A DNA stretch of 5,706 bases. It comes from Pseudomonadota bacterium. Its GTDB lineage: Bacteria > Pseudomonadota > Gammaproteobacteria > Burkholderiales > Burkholderiaceae_B. Below, piece by piece: positions 4,337 to 5,706 of this stretch. The stretch's first letter is position 1. Every line of letters begins with the position of its first letter. The translations under genes were made by a program, and so were the position numbers. A model generated the notes under the pieces. That model searched no databases and was not told the origin of the DNA. It worked only from the letters and a program-made list of their open reading frames with translations. The stretch is from positions 1 to 5,706 of the forward strand of contig JAEYVD010000481.1 in assembly GCA_023432075.1 (NCBI GenBank). The letters are read 5' to 3'.

Positions 4337-5602
4337 TCAGACCTTGGTGGCGGGCGCCTGGTCCAGACCGAAGGCCTTGTGCAGCGCGCGCACGCCCAGT
4401 TCCATGTACTTGTCGTCGATGATGACCGAGGTCTTGATTTCGCTCGTGCTGATCATCTGGATGTTGATGCCCTCTTGCGAGAGCGTCTGGAACATCAGGC
4501 TGGCAACGCCGACGTGCGAGCGCATGCCGATGCCGACGATGGAGACCTTGGCGACCTTTTCGTCGGTGGACAGCTCACGCGCACCCACGGCGGGGATGAC
4601 TTCGCGCTTGAGCAGGTCCACGGCGCGCGTGAATTCGTTGCGGTTCACGGTGAACGAGAAGTCGGTCGTACCGGCGACGGACTGGTTCTGCACGATCATG
4701 TCGACATCGATGTTGGCGGCGGCGACGGGACCCAGGATGGAGAATGCGATGCCGGGTTTGTCGGGAACGCCCAGCAGGGTGATTTTGGCTTCGTCGCGGC
4801 TGAAGGCGATGCCGGAGACAACGGCGGCTTCCATTTTTTCGTCTTCCTCAAAAGTAATCAGCGTGCCCGAGACCATTTCTTCCTCGAGCGGGATAAGGGG
4901 GTCGGTCAGCGAGGACAGGACCCGGACCGGAACACGATATTTGCCAGCGAATTCGACCGAGCGGATCTGCAGGACCTTGGAGCCCAGCGAAGCCATTTCC
5001 AGCATTTCCTCGAAGGAAACGACGGCCATGCGGCGCGCTTCAGGCACCACGCGCGGATCGGTCGTGTAGACGCCGTCCACGTCGGTGTAGATCAGGCATT
5101 CGTCGGCCTTGATGGCAGCCGCCACGGCCACGGCCGAGGTGTCGGAGCCGCCGCGGCCCAGCGTGGTGATGTGGCCGTCGGGGTCGATGCCCTGGAAGCC
5201 CGTCACGATGACCACGCGGCCGGCGTCCAGGTCGGCGCGCACACGGGCGTCGTCGATGGACGTGATGCGGGCTTTCGTGAACGACGAATCGGTGCGCACG
5301 GGCACTTGCCAACCGGCATAGCTGCGCGCGGACACGCCTTCGGCCTGCAAGGCAATGGCCAGAAGGCCGCTGCTGGCTTGCTCGCCGGTGGCGGCAATCA
5401 TGTCGAGTTCGCGGCCGTCGGGCTGGGGCGAAAGTTCGCGCGCCAAACCCAGCAGACGATTCGTCTCGCCCGCCATGGCGGACGGGACAACAACAACTTG
5501 GTGGCCGGCGGCGTGCCACTTTGCGACGCGACGCGCCACGTTTCTGATGCGCTCGACCGAGCCCATCGAAGTACCGCCATATTTGTGAACGATCAGGGAC
5601 AT
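4337..5602 (-). CDS. lysC: Aspartate kinase (aspartokinase)
   Basis: LysC phosphorylates L-aspartate with ATP, the first step toward lysine, threonine, methionine and diaminopimelate. The 421-residue cytoplasmic protein begins MSLIVHKYGGTSMGSVERIR. The amino-acid kinase domain (about 2-230) has the KYGGTSMGS motif at 7-15, SAMAGETNRL at 41-50, GRGGSDTSAVA at 149-159 and TDVDGVYTTDPR at 173-184. Two ACT regulatory domains follow: about 264-338 (KITLLGVPDKPG) and 352-415 (VSIVGIGMRSHVG, then the NIQMISTSEIKTSV segment). It is a stand-alone enzyme of the B. subtilis/Corynebacterium type, not fused to homoserine dehydrogenase. Feedback inhibition by lysine plus threonine is typical of relatives but inferred here. 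The ATG at 5602 has only a weak GAG ribosome site, yet no better start lies upstream. Internal starts at 4876 or 4834 could give a separate beta subunit. Confidence 0.97.
   Translation of the reverse strand: MSLIVHKYGGTSMGSVERIRNVARRVAKWHAAGHQVVVVPSAMAGETNRLLGLARELSPQPDGRELDMIAATGEQASSGLLAIALQAEGVSARSYAGWQVPVRTDSSFTKARITSIDDARVRADLDAGRVVIVTGFQGIDPDGHITTLGRGGSDTSAVAVAAAIKADECLIYTDVDGVYTTDPRVVPEARRMAVVSFEEMLEMASLGSKVLQIRSVEFAGKYRVPVRVLSSLTDPLIPLEEEMVSGTLITFEEDEKMEAAVVSGIAFSRDEAKITLLGVPDKPGIAFSILGPVAAANIDVDMIVQNQSVAGTTDFSFTVNRNEFTRAVDLLKREVIPAVGARELSTDEKVAKVSIVGIGMRSHVGVASLMFQTLSQEGINIQMISTSEIKTSVIIDDKYMELGVRALHKAFGLDQAPATKV
4832..4885 (-). promoter_or_regulatory. Internal ribosome sites in lysC, possible beta-subunit starts
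   Basis: On the minus strand Met243 (ATG at 4874-4876) is preceded by GAGGAAGAA, putting GAGG five bases away. Met257 (ATG at 4832-4834) is preceded by GAGGAAGAC, with GAGG 11 bases away. Both are better ribosome sites than the one before the main start. They fall just before the ACT domains and would give proteins of 179 or 165 residues, near the size of the beta subunit known from alpha2-beta2 aspartate kinases. GAGGAAGA also encodes Glu-Glu-Glu and Glu-Glu-Asp, so acidic codon choice alone could explain the match. Confidence 0.42.
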
Positions 5603-5653
5603 CTCGTACTCTGGCTGGACACCCGCCGCAAGTGTTGACGGGCAAAACCATAT

Positions 5654-5659
5654 ATTCTA
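5654..5659 (-). promoter_or_regulatory. Candidate -10 element of lysC
   Basis: The minus strand reads TAGAAT within GCTAGAATAT, 52 bases before the lysC ATG. The -35 position at 17-base spacing (5677-5682) is TGCGCA, a weak match that lies inside the inverted repeat at 5672-5696. No lysine-riboswitch-sized leader fits in the short untranslated region. Confidence 0.5.
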
Positions 5660-5671
5660 GCGCGACGGTAA

Positions 5672-5696
5672 AAATTTGCGCAGATTGCGCAAATTT
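5672..5696 (-). terminator. Perfect inverted repeat upstream of lysC, probable terminator of the preceding gene
   Basis: AAATTTGCGCA (5672-5682) and TGCGCAAATTT (5686-5696) are perfect 11-base arms around a three-base gap. On the minus strand the stem ends in a run of five T residues (three within the arm, two beyond), which fits an intrinsic terminator for the unseen gene to the right. From memory, tilS often precedes lysC in this group. Because it also covers the lysC -35 position, an operator is the alternative. Confidence 0.6.
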
Positions 5697-5706
5697 ATGT
5701 CCATTC

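Noticed and set aside
4133..5638. A 501-codon plus-strand open frame covering tRNA-Ser and lysC
   Set aside because: It is antisense to lysC, runs through the tRNA-Ser gene and has a composition rich in Asp, Gly, His and Arg, typical of the reverse frame of a GC-rich gene. LysC on the other strand is certain.
5603..5653. Lysine riboswitch upstream of lysC
   Set aside because: With the likely start near 5647, the leader is only about 45 bases, far too short for the lysine aptamer.
1..5706. A mobile element, toxin-antitoxin or defence system
   Set aside because: No integrase, transposase, terminal repeats or defence domains were found; all sizeable frames are accounted for by housekeeping or DUF genes.

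Overview
This is a GC-rich bacterial window, most like an Alcaligenaceae betaproteobacterium of the Bordetella/Achromobacter type. That placement rests on the form of the aspartate kinase, the DUF3079 protein, the short-chain dehydrogenase subtype and the tRNA setting. It is recognition from memory, not a search. No mobile-element gene, CRISPR array or rRNA is visible, and the content is largely chromosomal housekeeping.

Layout from left to right. (1) Bases 1-331, minus strand: the N-terminal 110 residues of a LysR-type regulator, cut by the window edge. (2) Bases 463-1059, plus strand: a divergently transcribed 198-residue short-chain dehydrogenase-like protein. The 131-bp shared intergenic region holds a palindrome that could be an operator. 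(3) Bases 1084-2236: three identical tRNA-Arg(ACG) genes, all on the minus strand, each with its own recognisable -10 element. A small cysteine-rich DUF3079 gene lies on the opposite strand between copies 1 and 2. Strong intrinsic terminators follow copies 1 and 2, but none is visible between copies 3 and 2. (4) Bases 2259-2774, minus strand: a DUF2199 protein. (5) Bases 2980-4026, plus strand: mnmH (selU), tRNA 2-selenouridine synthase, with no selD beside it. (6) Bases 4082-4270, minus strand: tRNA-Ser(GCT) with its terminator and an extended -10 promoter. (7) Bases 4337-5602, minus strand: lysC, aspartate kinase. It has two well-placed internal Shine-Dalgarno/ATG pairs at the point where alpha2-beta2 aspartate kinases make a separate small subunit. 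(8) Bases 5654-5696: the lysC -10 element and a perfect inverted repeat, probably the terminator of the gene upstream of lysC.

The genes do not form one pathway. LysR and the dehydrogenase look like a regulator-target pair. The tRNA genes supply decoding of CGN arginine codons and AGC/AGU serine codons. MnmH modifies wobble uridines in other tRNAs, and LysC starts the aspartate-family amino-acid pathway. The most interesting signals are regulatory: the heptamer CTAGAAT recurs upstream of four minus-strand genes, lysC may carry an internal start, and the dehydrogenase lacks the usual active-site lysine. I found no convincing undescribed system.
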